NCBI GenBank assembly: GCA_035873375.1
Contig: JAYWMQ010000052.1
Span: 1-44,330 of the forward strand
Origin: Nitrospirota bacterium
Lineage (GTDB): Bacteria; Nitrospirota; Thermodesulfovibrionia; Thermodesulfovibrionales; JdFR-85
Direction of reading: 5' to 3'
DNA: 44,330 bases
A program made the position numbers and the translations under genes. The notes below the pieces were generated by a model, which saw only the letters and a list, made by a program, of their open reading frames with translations, ran no database searches and was not told the origin of the DNA. This document shows, piece by piece, positions 16,286 to 24,025 of the stretch. Numbering within the stretch: position 1 is the first letter of the stretch; each line of letters begins with the position of its first letter.

Positions 16286-16648
16286 ATGATAGTTAAAGAG
16301 AGACATAATCTCCTTACTGTGGTGATTATCACATCTTTTCTGCTATTTATGGCCCTTGGCTGTGAACCTATCACTGAAAAACAAGGGATTGATAGAAATT
16401 TTAATTCTGACAGCCCGGGAGGTGAGATGACCTTTTTAGCAGAAGTCAGATGGATTCCCCTGGAGGGTGGATTCTATGGCCTGGTGGCCAAAGACGGCAG
16501 ACGTTTTCTGCCCGTCAACCTGCCCCCGGAGTTCAGGCAGGATGGATTGGATGTCTGGGTCAGAGGAAAACCCGCAGATGTAGCCACCATTCAGATGTGG
16601 GGGACGCCTTTTGAGATTTATGAGATAAAAGTCAGCGAAGAGCCTTGA
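16286..16648 (+). CDS. Small lipoprotein of unknown function
   Basis: The 120-residue lipoprotein has a basic N-terminus, a hydrophobic core and lipobox ALGC with Cys26. The mature domain reads as one small beta fold: FLAEVRWIPLEGGFYGLVA, RFLPVNLPPEF, LDVWVRGK and IQMWGTPFEIYEIKV. This pattern recurs in short secreted proteins of bacteria and archaea, but I know no assigned function. There is no ribosome-binding site; a TATAAT box lies six bases before the ATG, suggesting leaderless expression. The gene points towards the HEPN-like minus-strand pair. Confidence 0.75.
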   Translation: MIVKERHNLLTVVIITSFLLFMALGCEPITEKQGIDRNFNSDSPGGEMTFLAEVRWIPLEGGFYGLVAKDGRRFLPVNLPPEFRQDGLDVWVRGKPADVATIQMWGTPFEIYEIKVSEEP

Positions 16649-16689
16649 GCATTAAAGTTAAAAATCAGGCCTTGAAGTCAGCATACTGA

Positions 16690-17070
16690 CTACACATTTT
16701 TTTCCAGAGAGACAAATTCCTCCATGGCATTATCAATCTCAAAGAGTATGCGCCCTGTCTTTAATGCCTGAATTGACAGGGGATTGGCATCATTAACCAT
16801 GTTCCTGAAAGAATCAATTCCATAGCTGAAGAAATTCAGCACCCCAGACGGGTCACGCTCCCTCAGAAAAAGATTATCTTTCAGGAAATCAACTGGAGTT
16901 CTGTATAGTACGAGTATATTTACCGGAAGTGAAGGGGGTGGCACATCTTCCCCTTCCGGATTGAAGACGACCACTGCGAGGGTATCAGCACCCCTGTCTT
17001 CATGGAGGCGAAGGATAAAATTCGAGAGCGGTTCAAAGAAAAACAGATCAACCCAACTCTGTCTCAACAA
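16690..17070 (-). CDS. Degenerate nucleotidyltransferase-like partner of the HEPN protein
   Basis: This frame gives about 126 residues from TTG 17070. The pattern DTLAVVVFNPEG...LPVNILVLYRTPVDFL...ALKTGRILF resembles a minimal nucleotidyltransferase (MNT) fold as found beside HEPN proteins, including the late alkaline-type G-R-ILF strand. The usual GS-x10-DxD catalytic motif is not visible, so it is probably inactive, or else a divergent regulator. The gene overlaps the 3' end of the HEPN gene; the start is uncertain (TTG 17067/17070, or ATG 17121 with upstream AAAGGA). Cotranscription with the HEPN gene is likely. Confidence 0.5.
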   Translation of the reverse strand: MLRQSWVDLFFFEPLSNFILRLHEDRGADTLAVVVFNPEGEDVPPPSLPVNILVLYRTPVDFLKDNLFLRERDPSGVLNFFSYGIDSFRNMVNDANPLSIQALKTGRILFEIDNAMEEFVSLEKNV

Positions 17071-17422
17071 ATCCCAGGATAGCCTTTGCACTGTCGATTG
17101 CCTCCTTTGCGGTCTCCTCATCAAAGTAATCCTTTGGAGCGCCTTTTTCAAAACAATAAGGATATCTTGATGGAACAAAAAAGGTGTCAAGAAGACGCGC
17201 CTTATGCAGTAATTGCTTTGTTGCAGTCTCCACCCTGCTCAGAAGAAAATAGACCGATGAACCTGTTGCAGTTATGCCCTTCCTCGTAAGGAGCCCTGTA
17301 ACCCCAAGCATGGCAGCATGGTGGGAAAGAAAACAGGCATCCTCATAAAAACCCCCGCTCTTGGAATGCTCTGCTGATGCTACGGTCCTTTTGGCCTGGT
17401 TTATCCAGTCTGTAACCCTCAT
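17048..17422 (-). CDS. HEPN domain protein
   Basis: The 124-residue all-helical protein has the HEPN pattern: an N-terminal WINQAKRTVASAEHSKSGGFYEDACFLSHHAAMLGVTGLL, the internal helices, and LLDTFFVPSRYPYCFEKGAP. The RYP motif near a Pro-rich turn followed by a final helix (AKEAIDSAKAILGFVE) is typical of the HEPN group paired with minimal nucleotidyltransferases. It lacks an obvious R-x4-6-H RNase motif, so toxin activity is doubtful. GAGGTG lies before the ATG. It overlaps the MNT-like gene downstream, supporting a functional pair, possibly a toxin-antitoxin or nucleotide-binding module. Confidence 0.75.
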   Translation of the reverse strand: MRVTDWINQAKRTVASAEHSKSGGFYEDACFLSHHAAMLGVTGLLTRKGITATGSSVYFLLSRVETATKQLLHKARLLDTFFVPSRYPYCFEKGAPKDYFDEETAKEAIDSAKAILGFVETELG

Positions 17423-17485
17423 TTCCTACACCTCGGTTAAAAATTCACCTATACTGTCAAGATTGCGTAAACCAAAGCTGAATTA

Positions 17486-18055
17486 TCAACTCCTGGGTTT
17501 TGCCAGTATCTCAAGCACCCTCAGGTCAAGAAACCTCTTTGAAGCGGCTGACTTTACAATCATAACCGTGTCCGCCCCCCTGCCGGTACCCGCCACGGTC
17601 AGGACCTCTGCACCCTCAGGGATAAGACCTGCGTCAACCACCATCATCGCCATTTCACAGCAGACCTTTGGTCCCTCCCCGAACCTCCTGAGTGACTGGG
17701 CAACAATAAGTGTAGGATAGAGGCCGTTGAACTTTGAAGACAGGGATGTCTCAAGGGAATGAGTAATCATGGTACCGGTGTATACCTTTGCACCATTTGA
17801 CTCGATCTTTCTTGCCACCTCAGCAGGCATCTCTATGGTATTTGGCTCCCTGAATCCGTGAGAATGCGTAACAACCACGATATTCACCCCACTGTCCTTT
17901 AAAGCCTCACTGAAGCGGAGCCCTGTCTCACCGGTGGTGGAGGCAATCACAAGATCACGGATATGCCCCTCTTTGAGTATATCCTGGACAGCCCTAAGGC
18001 AGTCCTCTGTATTATCACGACCTGGTTTCTCAAAATATAATACCTTTCTTTCCAT
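17486..18055 (-). CDS. Pyruvate kinase C-terminal (alpha/beta) domain protein
   Basis: This 189-residue protein consists only of the alpha/beta domain that forms the C-terminus of pyruvate kinase. Examples are IRDLVIASTTGETGLRFSEAL, VNIVVVTHSHGFREPN and the closing TVAGTGRGADTVMIVKS. Standalone versions are common in anaerobic bacteria and archaea. They lack the catalytic barrel, so pyruvate kinase activity is excluded. In pyruvate kinase this domain binds allosteric effectors, so a regulatory or ligand-binding role is plausible. GGAGGG is well spaced from the ATG. The neighbours give no pathway clue. Confidence 0.8.
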   Translation of the reverse strand: MERKVLYFEKPGRDNTEDCLRAVQDILKEGHIRDLVIASTTGETGLRFSEALKDSGVNIVVVTHSHGFREPNTIEMPAEVARKIESNGAKVYTGTMITHSLETSLSSKFNGLYPTLIVAQSLRRFGEGPKVCCEMAMMVVDAGLIPEGAEVLTVAGTGRGADTVMIVKSAASKRFLDLRVLEILAKPRS

Positions 18056-18122
18056 TAAAAGCCCTCCATAAAATATTTATACCATAAAGAAAAGATAAAA
18101 ACAAGCAAAAACAAAAAACCTG

Positions 18123-19043
18123 TCACCTGCCAAGCATCTCTTCCGTAGTTATCAATACAGAATCTGCAAGCGCAGTCAGGTCGTACCCGCCCTCAAGGGA
18201 AAATACAGTGGGGAGTCCATCTGCTGCTGTGAGTATACCCCTTGCTATACTTCTTATCCCCTCATCCGTCACATGAATGCCGGAGAGGGGGTCTTTTGCG
18301 TGTATATCGTAGCCAGCTGATATCAGGATGATATCAGGATTAAAAGAAGAGACAAGCCCCTGGAGCACCTCCGTATATATATGTGTGTACTCTTTATCCC
18401 CTGAACCGGACGGTAAGGGGATATTATACGTAAACCCCTCTCCCTTACCGGAGCCCCTCTCACGCTCACTTCCGGTGCCGGGATAATGGGGGTACTGGTG
18501 GGTACTGAAGTAGAAGACCGTATCGTCCTCATAAAAAATATGCTCTGTGCCGTTACCGTGGTGGACATCAAAATCGACTATAAAGACCCTGTCATACCCC
18601 AATCTCCGGGCATATCCGGCCCCCACAGCCACGTTGTTGAATATGCAGAACCCCATGGCCCTGTCTGCCTCTGCATGGTGTCCCGGCGGGCGGACTGCAC
18701 AGAATGCACTATTTATAACACCCTGATGACACTTCTCAATGGCTTCCATAACTGCGCCGGCAGCATGGAGAGCCGCCTCAAGGGTCCCTTCGGACATAAA
18801 GGTATCAGCATCAAGATAACCTGTGCCGAAGTTTTTTATCCTCTCAACATAGTCATGGGTATGAACAGCCTCTATCTCTTCAAAACCTGCCTTTCTGGGT
18901 TTGAGATGGATGAGGGACTCCCATATATCGGATTTCTGCAGTCTGTTGTGTATTGACTTAAGGCGTTGCGGAGATTCAGGATGCCACTCGGGTGTCAGAT
19001 GATTCAGGAAGACGGCGTCATAAATAAATCCTGCCTTTTTCAT
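18123..19043 (-). CDS. Histone deacetylase family protein (AcuC/HDAC-like)
   Basis: This is a zinc-dependent deacetylase of the arginase/deacetylase fold, 306 residues. Catalytic features visible are RPPGHHAE with the tandem His122/His123, and the zinc ligands Asp159 and His161 in VDFDVHHGNGT. The later SAGYDIHAKDPL Asp completes the zinc site, and a Gly-rich LEGGYD segment lies near the end. Bacterial members deacetylate acetyl-lysine, acetylpolyamines or acetoin-related targets; the substrate here is not inferable. The gene starts 11 bases after the stop of the JAMM peptidase gene, so the two are probably in one operon. GGAG precedes the ATG. Confidence 0.92.
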   Translation of the reverse strand: MKKAGFIYDAVFLNHLTPEWHPESPQRLKSIHNRLQKSDIWESLIHLKPRKAGFEEIEAVHTHDYVERIKNFGTGYLDADTFMSEGTLEAALHAAGAVMEAIEKCHQGVINSAFCAVRPPGHHAEADRAMGFCIFNNVAVGAGYARRLGYDRVFIVDFDVHHGNGTEHIFYEDDTVFYFSTHQYPHYPGTGSERERGSGKGEGFTYNIPLPSGSGDKEYTHIYTEVLQGLVSSFNPDIILISAGYDIHAKDPLSGIHVTDEGIRSIARGILTAADGLPTVFSLEGGYDLTALADSVLITTEEMLGR

Positions 19044-19054
19044 GGACGCTCCAT

Positions 19055-19459
19055 CTAAACGGTTACAATTTTTAACTCTTCCACCCGGCCTTCTTTTATG
19101 CTGAAGGCACGCACAACCGGTTCATCATCATTCATAAGACTGATTATAATATAGGCAAGGTCGTCATAAAAGGCAAGCCTGACATCCTTTGCTGATGGAA
19201 AAGCCTCTGATGCGGGGTGGGAGTGATATATTGCCACCATCTTGAGCCCCTTCTCTCTGATGGCCTTCATAACCTGAAACTGCTCTTTTGGATCCATATA
19301 ATAGCTGACAGGCGAGTGCTCTGTGTTGACCATTTCAAAGACCTCAACAACTTCATCATCTGCTCCGGCGAGTATACCGCACACCTCTTCGGGGGCACCT
19401 TCACGGGCATGATGGATTAACCTATCTAAATGCTGCCTGGAGATCTTTATGGATTTCAT
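19055..19459 (-). CDS. M67 family JAMM/MPN metallopeptidase
   Basis: This 134-residue JAMM-motif zinc peptidase has Glu25 in PEEVCG, His79 and His81 in YHSHPASEAFPSAKD, and Asp92. These complete the E...HxHP...PSxxD signature. Related small bacterial proteins remove C-terminal residues from ubiquitin-like sulfur carriers or act in cysteine and molybdopterin pathways. No sulfur-carrier protein lies next door, so the partner is unknown. It precedes the HDAC-like gene in the transcript. The ribosome-binding site is weak. Confidence 0.9.
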   Translation of the reverse strand: MKSIKISRQHLDRLIHHAREGAPEEVCGILAGADDEVVEVFEMVNTEHSPVSYYMDPKEQFQVMKAIREKGLKMVAIYHSHPASEAFPSAKDVRLAFYDDLAYIIISLMNDDEPVVRAFSIKEGRVEELKIVTV

Positions 19460-19498
19460 GTAATAAGGTCATTATCCAGACTCTTTTTCAACATTAAG

Positions 19499-19852
19499 CT
19501 AAAAATCAACTCTCAGAAGCGAGGTTGAGTACAGGATACCGGAATGTTTCTTCTGTATCATCGGTAAAGGCAGGGCAAACCTTACATTATCCTTCTTTAT
19601 CTCAACAAAACTCCTTGTCTCTGCAACTCCAAAAACGAGGCCGCCCAATGTACCCACAGCCACTCCCATACCAAGCTTCGCAGCAAAGTCATCCTGATCA
19701 ACAAGATAAATAGCGCCTCCGAGTATGGCACCAACCACTGCCCCATACAGTGCATCCCTGTAGACTATCTCTCCCTTGGCCCCTGCTGCAAAGGCTACAC
19801 TCTGAGACAGGAAAAGAAACAGGACAGTAACAATGAGAAACTTCTTAAACAT
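19499..19852 (-). CDS. Small exported protein with glycine-rich membrane segments
   Basis: The 117-residue protein has a signal peptide (MFKKFLIVTVLFLFLSQS, cleavage near AFA/A). Two Gly-rich hydrophobic helices follow (GAVVGAILGGAIYLV and MGVAVGTLGGLVFGV), resembling a glycine zipper. The C-terminal 35 residues are polar with strand character. ATG 19852 is preferred over the upstream in-frame start at 19870 because AAGGAGG sits six bases before it. The function is unknown. It could insert in or associate with the envelope. Confidence 0.7.
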   Translation of the reverse strand: MFKKFLIVTVLFLFLSQSVAFAAGAKGEIVYRDALYGAVVGAILGGAIYLVDQDDFAAKLGMGVAVGTLGGLVFGVAETRSFVEIKKDNVRFALPLPMIQKKHSGILYSTSLLRVDF

Positions 19853-19965
19853 ATACAACCTCCTTAACATTCACTGATAACTCCTTGGTATTTTAACATG
19901 TTTGACCAATTGAAATGAAGCTCAAAGATTAAAAAAGAGAAAAGGAAGTTAATTTTTCTTAAAGC

Positions 19966-20616
19966 CTATCTCCCCGGCATCATAAATATGTCGGTTGCCA
20001 TCTCCTTATCCACTGCTATCTGGGTATGCCCAAGCCTGAAGACATACGATGGGAAGGTCTGCATCACTTCAATGGTGACTCCCGGCAATATACCCATGGT
20101 CATCAGTTTCTGAAGCTTTTTATTATCCCTCGTGTGCAGGTATGCCACCCTCCCCTTTACACCCCTCTTGACATCAGCCAGGCTCGAAACTATATTCCTT
20201 GCTGTCTTTACAGAGTCCCTGCAACACCTCCCTGCAGGGATGGGTCTGTTATGAGGGCAAACCCCCGGATGGCCTAAAAGGGTGCAAATGCTTTCCTCCA
20301 CCTCCCTGCGGAGCAGATGCTCAAAGAGACATGCATTCTCCTCCATCAGCCCTCTGTCCAAATCAAACACATCAACCATCAGACGCTCTGCCAGCCTGTG
20401 TCTCCTTACAGCACTCTCAGCCTCTCCCATCCCCTCCTCTCTCAACGTTGCTGAGTCAGGGGAGACATCAATATAGTTTAACGACATAAGTTCCTGAATC
20501 TCCGGAGCATCCCTGTCTGTCTTCAGCTCCTTCAAGCTTACCCTCTCCTCTCCCATCTCACGGATCATTATCCACAGATACTCCAGTATTTCCTCAGCCT
20601 TGTTGCTTAAACGCAT
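19966..20616 (-). CDS. DtxR/MntR-family iron-dependent regulator fused to FeoA domain
   Basis: The 216-residue protein has an N-terminal winged-helix DtxR part (1-65), a dimerisation/metal domain (about 66-135) and a C-terminal SH3-like FeoA domain (about 145-216, with MGILPGVTIEVMQ). HRLAERLMVDVF and NACLFEHLL carry Cys, Glu and His in the positions of the DtxR metal ligands, and HPGVCPHNRPIPAG is the family hallmark. It should sense ferrous iron (or manganese) and repress DNA targets, while the FeoA-like domain suits a regulator of the adjacent FeoB. It overlaps the small Cys-rich gene by 23 bases and lies at the end of the feoB operon. Confidence 0.9.
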   Translation of the reverse strand: MRLSNKAEEILEYLWIMIREMGEERVSLKELKTDRDAPEIQELMSLNYIDVSPDSATLREEGMGEAESAVRRHRLAERLMVDVFDLDRGLMEENACLFEHLLRREVEESICTLLGHPGVCPHNRPIPAGRCCRDSVKTARNIVSSLADVKRGVKGRVAYLHTRDNKKLQKLMTMGILPGVTIEVMQTFPSYVFRLGHTQIAVDKEMATDIFMMPGR

Positions 20617-20788
20617 TTCTCTTCTCCTTCCATTTTTTAAATAGTTTTAAGAGGCCCGATTCTCCCGGGACTTCATACCCGCAGTTTGGGCATTTAATCA
20701 TACTGCATGACCTTCCCACAGGGCAGCCATTACAGGCGGCCTGTCCATCGCTTTCATTAAATTCAAGTCCACACAACCGGCATTTCAT
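20594..20788 (-). CDS. Small Cys-rich protein in the feo operon
   Basis: This 64-residue protein has seven cysteines: CRLC near the start, CNGC with a following Cys (19-28), and CPNC (33-36). A basic helix follows (LFKKWKEKRNAFKQ). The pattern fits a metal-binding or zinc-ribbon-like protein. Its start overlaps the feoB stop (ATGA at 20785-20788), and its end overlaps the DtxR-FeoA gene, so the three are cotranscribed. FeoC-like or other FeoB accessory roles, including iron-sulfur binding, are possible but not shown. Confidence 0.75.
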   Translation of the reverse strand: MKCRLCGLEFNESDGQAACNGCPVGRSCSMIKCPNCGYEVPGESGLLKLFKKWKEKRNAFKQQG

Positions 20789-22785
20789 AAGGTCACCCCC
20801 AGGCCATTGAGAATGAGATTAACAACAAACCCTACAAAGAAGGCAAAGGGAAAGATAAAGGCAGCCATACCAACCGCCATCTTTACCCCCCGCTCCTTTA
20901 TGGTAATGGAGAGCTGTGCAATACAGGGCATAAACAGGGCAAGGGTAATAATAGAGACAACAAGCGGGATACCGTCAAGGATTCCTGCATTCTTCAGGTC
21001 ATACAGGCCTGCAGCCCCGAAATCCCTCCTGAAGAAACCGTAGAGAAAGGCAGTCGCCGCCTCTTCCGGAAGCCCTATCCACTTAACAGGATACGACAGA
21101 ACATTAACAATTATGTCAAAAAGACCTGTAAGCTTTCCTGCCCAGATAAGAACGCTTGCGAGAATAAAGAGTGGAAAAACTTCCTTAAAATACCACTCCA
21201 CCCTTGTGTACGTCTTGGTAAAGACGTTTGAGAGCTTCGGCCATCTGAGGGGTGGCACCTCCATATAGAAGAGGGGACGTTCGCCGGGCATGAGTCTTGC
21301 CGACAGAAATCCGACAAAGAGAAAGACCGATGTCATTACAATTATAAATATTGCAAGGGCCTTTACATTACCTGAAAGGAGGGCAAGAATCACACCAACC
21401 TGTGCAGAACACGGAATCGCAAGGGAGAGCAAGAGTGTGGCTATCACCCGCTCCCTCCGTGTCTCCAGTGTCCTCGTCACCATGGTTGCCATGGTATCAC
21501 AGCCGAACCCCAGCACAACAGGAATTACAGCCCTGCCATTGAGTCCGATCTTTTTAAAAATCCTGTCCAGGAGCATGGCAAGCCGTGGCAGATACCCTGT
21601 ATCCTCTATTATTGAAAATGCAATGAAGAAAGTGGCCACAACCGGCAGGATAATGGCCACGGCATATCTGACACCAAGGGTGATTATCCCGTACTCGTTA
21701 ACAAAGAGGTCCTGAACCACCTTCCAGGGAATGATTGATGTTACTACCCCTGTAACAAAAGGGTTTATGTACTCTCCAAAAACCCTCCTTTCCAGGAAAT
21801 CAACAGAGACCTGTGCACCAAAAACACCCACGAATTCATACAAAGCATATATTGACAGCAAGAGAAAGGGAATTCCTGTCAGAGGATGCATCATGAGCTG
21901 ACTCAGCCTTTCTTTCAGGTCAGTCCTTCTTGAAATCTCAATTGTAGCAGCACCTTCCACCAACTTGGTTATAAACGCCTGCCTTGCCAGTGTGATAACG
22001 TAGTTTAACGGCTGACTGAACCCTCTCCCTGCCTCCTCAGCTATCTTATAAACGGCTACACCCCCATCCTTCTCCCGCTCCCTGATCATGCCCTTTATCT
22101 CAGGGTCATCCTGGAGTAAAAGCAGAGCCACCGCCCTCTTTGAAATACCGTAGCTCCCCTCCAGACCCTCTTCAATCCCCTTTATGGCTGACTCAATGAG
22201 CCCGTCATACCTGAGGGGCACCCTGCTGACATGCTTTTCATATCCCGAAATGGTCTCTTTCAGGAGGTCCATTCCCTTTTTCTCTGTAGCAATGGTTGCA
22301 ACAACAGGTATTTTCAGGGCCTTCCGTAAAACATCAAGATCAATCTTCATTCCCAGCCCTCCGGCCTCGTCCATCAGGTTGAGGTCAAGGATAACGGGAA
22401 GCCCTGCCTCAAGGAGCTGCAGGGTCAGATGGAGCATCCTTTCAATATTTTTGGCATCAGCCACATGGACAATCACATCAGGGTTCTCCCCCATCAGTAC
22501 CCTTCTGGCAACACGCTCCTCCTCGGTTATGGGAAGGAAGGAATACATCCCGGGGGTATCAATTACCCCAAATTCCGCATGACCGATCACGGCCCTGCCC
22601 CTGGTCACCTCAACGGTTGTCCCGGGATAATTCGAGACCGTCACATATTTCCCGGTGAGGTTACCAAAAATAACACTCTTGCCCACATTGGGGCTTCCGA
22701 CAAGGACAACCTTTCTCAAACCCTCCACTTCTTCATCAACGTTTCCATGACAGTTACACTTTGCTTCTTTTGTCTTTGCATTCAT
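20785..22785 (-). CDS. feoB: Ferrous iron transport protein B
   Basis: FeoB is a GTPase-coupled inner-membrane transporter that imports Fe(II). The 666-residue protein has an N-terminal G domain with G1 GSPNVGKS (30-37), the switch region SNYPGTTVEVTRG, G3 DTPG (76-79) and G4 NLMDE near 135. Two gate regions with Cys-containing helices follow (for example VVLGFGCDTMAT and LAIPCSAQVGVI), then the C-terminal helices. The first 13 residues hold a CNCHG cluster. A GGGAGAG lies before the ATG. The promoter region carries a palindrome like that in front of the adjacent arsR gene. Cys-rich and DtxR-FeoA genes follow in the same operon. Confidence 0.96.
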   Translation of the reverse strand: MNAKTKEAKCNCHGNVDEEVEGLRKVVLVGSPNVGKSVIFGNLTGKYVTVSNYPGTTVEVTRGRAVIGHAEFGVIDTPGMYSFLPITEEERVARRVLMGENPDVIVHVADAKNIERMLHLTLQLLEAGLPVILDLNLMDEAGGLGMKIDLDVLRKALKIPVVATIATEKKGMDLLKETISGYEKHVSRVPLRYDGLIESAIKGIEEGLEGSYGISKRAVALLLLQDDPEIKGMIREREKDGGVAVYKIAEEAGRGFSQPLNYVITLARQAFITKLVEGAATIEISRRTDLKERLSQLMMHPLTGIPFLLLSIYALYEFVGVFGAQVSVDFLERRVFGEYINPFVTGVVTSIIPWKVVQDLFVNEYGIITLGVRYAVAIILPVVATFFIAFSIIEDTGYLPRLAMLLDRIFKKIGLNGRAVIPVVLGFGCDTMATMVTRTLETRRERVIATLLLSLAIPCSAQVGVILALLSGNVKALAIFIIVMTSVFLFVGFLSARLMPGERPLFYMEVPPLRWPKLSNVFTKTYTRVEWYFKEVFPLFILASVLIWAGKLTGLFDIIVNVLSYPVKWIGLPEEAATAFLYGFFRRDFGAAGLYDLKNAGILDGIPLVVSIITLALFMPCIAQLSITIKERGVKMAVGMAAFIFPFAFFVGFVVNLILNGLGVTL

Positions 22786-22886
22786 TATTTTTTCTCTCCC
22801 GTCACAAACTTATATATGGCATCCGGGGTCCAATCGCCAGTTCCCGGAAGGCAACCGTTAAACATTGAAGCCCTTTTATTGTACGA

Positions 22887-22902
22887 TTGAACAACTGTTC
22901 AA
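22887..22902. promoter_or_regulatory. Palindromic operator upstream of feoB
   Basis: TTGAACA (22887-22893) and TGTTCAA (22896-22902) form a perfect inverted repeat around AC. It resembles TGAACA...TGTTCA sites bound by SmtB/CadC regulators. It lies 100 bases before feoB and just after the arsR-type gene, so feoB is likely a target of that repressor. Confidence 0.6.
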
Positions 22903-22932
22903 CTAAATATCAAAATAAAAGCGATACCTGTC

Positions 22933-23295
22933 TTACATATCCTCAACGTGCCTCAGACACTCATCAAAGAGGTTCTTTATATGTATATCATCAAGTGAAT
23001 AGTAAGCCATCTTTCCTTCCTTCCTGTATTTTACGAGCTTCATATTTCTGAGCACCCTCAACTGATGAGAAACAGCGGATTTTGTTGCACCCAGCAGGTT
23101 TGCAATGTCACACACGCAGAGCTCCTCCTGCGACAGGGCAAATATTATCTTTACCCTTGTCGGGTCACCGAGCGCCCTGAAGGTCTCTGCAAGGAGCTGT
23201 ATTGTCGACTCCTTCTTCATCTTCTTTTCAACAGAAACCACCTTCTTCCTGTCAACATAGGTAATCTCGCAGATCTCTTCTTTTGTCTTCTTCAT
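22933..23295 (-). CDS. ArsR/SmtB-family metal sensor (CadC/SmtB-like)
   Basis: This 120-residue winged-helix repressor is released from DNA by metal. It keeps Cys9 and Cys60/Cys62 (ELCVCD) of the CadC alpha-3N site, although CadC's second N-terminal Cys is replaced by Tyr13. It also has a complete SmtB-like alpha-5 set: Asp103, His105, His116 and Asp119, with the same spacing as Asp104, His106, His117 and Glu120. Such proteins usually sense Zn, Cd or Pb. The DNA-reading helix TKSAVSHQLRVLR is intact. The next gene in the same direction is feoB, with a matching palindrome in front, and another palindrome lies in its own promoter. No ribosome-binding site is visible at this start. Confidence 0.9.
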   Translation of the reverse strand: MKKTKEEICEITYVDRKKVVSVEKKMKKESTIQLLAETFRALGDPTRVKIIFALSQEELCVCDIANLLGATKSAVSHQLRVLRNMKLVKYRKEGKMAYYSLDDIHIKNLFDECLRHVEDM

Positions 23296-23309
23296 TCAAT
23301 ACACATATA

Positions 23310-23323
23310 TGAACAAACGTTCA
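23310..23323. promoter_or_regulatory. Palindromic operator upstream of the arsR-type gene
   Basis: TGAAC and GTTCA flank AAAC at 23310-23323, 15 bases before the start codon, within ATATATGAACAAACGTTCAA. The similarity to the palindrome before feoB suggests autoregulation by the metal sensor. Confidence 0.55.
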
Positions 23324-23385
23324 ACTGTTTGATATTAACAGTGGCGGGGTATAAATGTCAAGAAAAGAGTTTAGGAGTTCCCCCT

Positions 23386-23772
23386 CTACCTGGCCCCGTT
23401 TACAATTTCCAGTACTATCCGGTCGACCTCTTCTGCTATGGTCTTAATGTTTGCCTCCGGATAGAAATCCGATATTATCTTTGGTCTCAAGGCGCTTATG
23501 TAGGTTTTACCGTTCTCTACATAGACACTGATGGGGCATGGAAGCATGAGGGCTATCCTGACGTCGGCCTTCAGGACCTCGTTTGCATATTTGGCATTAC
23601 ATATCTCGATAATCTTTAACGGCTCCCTCTCAAACCCCTTACCCGCAAGCGTTGCCTTCACATCATGAACATGCAGCACTCCAAACCCCTTCTCCTTTGT
23701 CTGTGCTATGACTGCCTCCACTGCCTCATCAAAACCCTTGCTTGTCTCAACCGTGTAATCAAACTTTTCCAT
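23386..23772 (-). CDS. DUF302 domain protein
   Basis: The 128-residue protein fits DUF302: an opening YTVETSKGFDEAVEAV, then TKEKGFGVLHVHDV, the central EICNAKYANEVLKADVRIALMLPCPISVY with its conserved MLPC, and a tail including YPEANIKTIAEEVD. The family often sits with metal or redox genes and is structurally related to small beta-alpha folds, without a defined function. It is about 90 bases upstream of the arsR-type gene on the same strand. AAGGAGG lies before the ATG. The Cys in MLPC may bind a ligand or metal. Confidence 0.88.
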   Translation of the reverse strand: MEKFDYTVETSKGFDEAVEAVIAQTKEKGFGVLHVHDVKATLAGKGFEREPLKIIEICNAKYANEVLKADVRIALMLPCPISVYVENGKTYISALRPKIISDFYPEANIKTIAEEVDRIVLEIVNGAR

Positions 23773-23816
23773 TCCGAACCTCCTTGAATTAAAATGCCCT
23801 CAAATTGAGTGATCCA

Positions 23817-24013
23817 TACCCGAATCCGGCGATAAAAACCTCAAACAGGGAAGGGAAGCGGTATGATAGAGTCTGAACGGTTTTAATTTCGCAGTAAATT
23901 CACCCGGATGGTGAATTGCGAAATTCCCTCGGAGATGGACACGATGTCCATAGAGAATGAGTGAAGACTCTGTCATATCGCTTCCAACAACCGTTTAACT
24001 CCGGATTCGGGTA
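23817..24013. repeat. Structured inverted-repeat element (MITE or REP-like)
   Basis: A 197-bp element is bounded by 13-bp inverted repeats TACCCGAATCCGG (23817-23829) and CCGGATTCGGGTA (24001-24013). Nested inside are a second imperfect pair (23854-23874 against 23965-23985, two G-U-compatible mismatches), a 16-bp stem with a 4-base bulge (23885-23925), and a 7-bp stem (23935-23951). There is no coding frame. It lies between the DUF302 and M50 genes. A second copy of the end sequence occurs at 44165-44178. Confidence 0.7.
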
Positions 24014-24025
24014 TCATTAAATTTA

